Under the pieces are notes generated by a model. The model did not search any database. It saw only the letters and a program-made list of their open reading frames with translations, and was not told where the DNA came from. The position numbers and the translations under genes were made by a program. From an uncultured Flavobacteriales bacterium (GTDB taxonomy: Bacteria > Bacteroidota > Bacteroidia > Flavobacteriales > Vicingaceae), in the NCBI GenBank assembly GCA_946886085.1, contig CAMPHX010000045.1, forward strand, positions 1 to 7,964: a stretch of DNA of 7,964 nt, in the 5' to 3' direction. This document shows positions 6,473 through 7,964 of the stretch, piece after piece. How positions within the stretch are numbered: the stretch's first letter is position 1; every line of letters begins with the position of its first letter.

Positions 6473-6970
6473 ATGAATAAAAATATTAAATCTGAAGATC
6501 AATTTCAATTAGCCGATTTAGACATAAAAGACGGATTTATTGAAAAAGCCTACGAAACCTTAAACAACATACTGAAAGAAAACCCAACTTTCGGCAAGGC
6601 GCATAACCACTTAGGTTGGATGAACGAAACCAAATTTCAGGATTATGCAAAAGCAGAAGAGCATTACAAAAAAGCATTAGAACTTTCTCCTGATTATACT
6701 GCTGTTTATTACAACTACGCTATTTTGCTTTCTACCCAACAACGATGGGATGAGCTAAATCAATTGCTTGAAAAAGCCCTGAAAGTTCCCGGAATTAATA
6801 AATCTACTATTCACAACGAATATGGAATTATGTTTGAAGCAATAGAAGAATATGATAATGCCATCTCTCACTTTAAAGATGCTGCAAGAGCTTGTATGGA
6901 CAATGCTACCATGGATAAATTTTTAGATTCGGTAGAACGTTGTAAACGTAAAAAAACACTATTTAGCTAA
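6473..6970 (+). CDS. Small tetratricopeptide repeat (TPR) protein
   Basis: This 165-residue, apparently soluble protein is made almost wholly of TPR-like helix pairs. Approximate repeats are at residues 8-40, 42-75 (AHNHLGWMNETKFQDYAKAE, then YKKALELSPDY), 76-109 (AVYYNYAILLSTQQRWDEL) and 112-144 (TIHNEYGIMFEAIEEYDNA). The second matches the TPR consensus best: Trp/Gly at positions 4-8, Ala at 20, the Tyr-Ala/Leu pair and Pro at 32. A basic C-terminal tail ends in RCKRKKTLFS. No signal peptide or membrane helix is visible, so a cytoplasmic scaffold or adaptor is likely; the partner is unknown. The heptosyltransferase gene starts one base after its stop, so the two are probably coexpressed, and a role beside surface-glycan assembly is possible but is only inference from position. 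ATG 6473 has an A/T-rich leader. Confidence 0.85.
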   Translation: MNKNIKSEDQFQLADLDIKDGFIEKAYETLNNILKENPTFGKAHNHLGWMNETKFQDYAKAEEHYKKALELSPDYTAVYYNYAILLSTQQRWDELNQLLEKALKVPGINKSTIHNEYGIMFEAIEEYDNAISHFKDAARACMDNATMDKFLDSVERCKRKKTLFS

Positions 6971-6971
6971 A

Positions 6972-7943
6972 TTGAAAAAGTTTTTAATCATACAAACCGC
7001 CTATATTGGAGATGTAATTTTAGCTAGTTCCATAGTAGAAAAATTACACCAAACTTTGCCTGATAGTCAAATAGACTTTTTATTGCGTAAAGGCAATGAA
7101 AGTTTACTCGAAAATCATCCTATCATTAACGAAGTAATTATTTGGAACAAACACGATAAAAAATACGATAGTCTGAAAAGAATAACCAAACAGGTGCATC
7201 AACAAAAGTATGATGTGGTTATCAACTTACAACGATTTGCTTCTAGCGGATTAATTACTGCTTTTTCGGGAGCTAAACTTAAAATAGGCTTTGCTAAAAA
7301 CCCTTTATCTTTTTCTTTTAATCAAAAATTTCCACATAAAATTGGTGATGGAACCCACGAAATTGAACGCAACCATCAGCTTATAAAAGCATTTACTGAC
7401 AATACTCCGGCTATGCCCAAACTTTACCCGAGCAATAATGATTATTTGGCGGTGGAGGATTACAAAAAAGAAAAATACATTTGTATGGCACCAACTTCCG
7501 TTTGGTTTACAAAACAGTTACCAAAGGAAAAATGGGTTGAGTTAATCAATAGCATTCCAGATAATTATCAAATTTATTTATTAGGAAGTCCTGCCGATGC
7601 TGCAGCTTGCGATGAAATAAAAATACTATCTAACAACAAAAAAGTAGTGAATTTAGCAGGAAAACTTTCTTTGTTAGCATCTGCAGCATTAATGCAAACT
7701 GCCCAAATGAACTATGTCAACGATTCCGCGCCCTTACATATTGCTTCTGCTATGAATGCTCCTACTACAGCTTTTTTCTGTTCTACTATTCCTACATTTG
7801 GATTTGGACCTTTAGCCAAAAATGCGAAAATTATTGAGGTAAAAGAAAAACTTACTTGCCGACCTTGTGGTTTACATGGAAAAATTGAATGTCCTTTAGG
7901 TCACTTTAAATGTGGTTTTGATATTGAAATAAAAAAGAATTGA
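6972..7943 (+). CDS. GT9-family heptosyltransferase (WaaC/WaaF-like)
   Basis: This 323-residue GT-B protein belongs to the ADP-heptose:LPS heptosyltransferase family (GT9). The N-terminal KFLIIQTAYIGDVILAS carries Asp14 at the place of the family's catalytic acid. NLQRF (85-89), MAPTSVWFTKQLPKEKW (172-188), LLGSPAD (203-209), NLAGKLSLLASAALM (227-241) and VNDSAPLHIASAM (249-261) are the expected C-terminal blocks for nucleotide-sugar binding. It ends in a Cys-rich tail, C296-x2-C299-x7-C307-x6-C314, which I recall in Bacteroidota relatives. The likely reaction is transfer of heptose to the lipopolysaccharide inner core at the inner face of the membrane; another sugar cannot be excluded. Translation must start at the TTG at 6972 or another non-ATG codon, because the first internal Met is residue 148. 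It begins one base after the TPR stop. The last 21 bases contain ATGATG at 7948-7953, too short to judge as a gene start. Confidence 0.92.
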   Translation: MKKFLIIQTAYIGDVILASSIVEKLHQTLPDSQIDFLLRKGNESLLENHPIINEVIIWNKHDKKYDSLKRITKQVHQQKYDVVINLQRFASSGLITAFSGAKLKIGFAKNPLSFSFNQKFPHKIGDGTHEIERNHQLIKAFTDNTPAMPKLYPSNNDYLAVEDYKKEKYICMAPTSVWFTKQLPKEKWVELINSIPDNYQIYLLGSPADAAACDEIKILSNNKKVVNLAGKLSLLASAALMQTAQMNYVNDSAPLHIASAMNAPTTAFFCSTIPTFGFGPLAKNAKIIEVKEKLTCRPCGLHGKIECPLGHFKCGFDIEIKKN

Positions 7944-7964
7944 AAATATGATGTTATTTTATAT

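Noticed and set aside
7948..7964. ATGATG as the start of a further gene
   Set aside because: Only 17 bases remain before the window edge; the frame is open but nothing can be recognised.

Overview
The window is AT-rich, densely coded on the + strand only, and reads as an ordinary chromosomal stretch of a Bacteroidota bacterium (Flavobacteriia/Cytophagia/Chitinophagia-like; class not resolved). The basis is protein style: a Bacteroidota-type soluble-domain acyltransferase, a 3-hydroxybutyryl-CoA dehydrogenase, a long LptF/LptG-family permease with an extra periplasmic segment, and a GT9 heptosyltransferase with a C-terminal CxxC...C...C tail. Start codons lie in A-rich leaders and lack strong Shine-Dalgarno motifs, which also fits. 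No RNA gene, CRISPR array, insertion sequence, phage gene or defence system was found.

Layout. Positions 3-710 hold the 3' two-thirds of a glycerolipid acyltransferase gene cut by the window edge. An 18-base gap leads to a complete 3-hydroxybutyryl-CoA dehydrogenase gene (729-1616). After it comes a good intrinsic terminator (1638-1677), which closes this first unit. The second unit is tightly coupled: LptF/LptG-family permease (1679 or more likely 1706 to 3178), GT-B glycosyltransferase (3178-4371), second GT-B glycosyltransferase (4371-5549) and dapD (5546-6361), with overlaps of 1, 1 and 4 bases. A 111-base gap follows, then a third unit: a small TPR protein (6473-6970) and, one base later, a TTG-initiated GT9 heptosyltransferase (6972-7943).

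How the genes fit together. Most of the window concerns the cell envelope: phospholipid acylation, lipopolysaccharide export through the Lpt bridge, sugar addition by two GT-B enzymes and one heptosyltransferase, and meso-diaminopimelate/lysine precursor supply by DapD for peptidoglycan. The dehydrogenase belongs to acyl-CoA metabolism and is the metabolic outlier.

Nothing in the window demands a new biological system. The points most worth checking are a palindrome that seems to supply a C-terminal extension to the acyltransferase, a terminator that ends one base before the longest permease start, an obligatory TTG start on the heptosyltransferase, and the glycosyltransferase pair locked between an Lpt permease and dapD.
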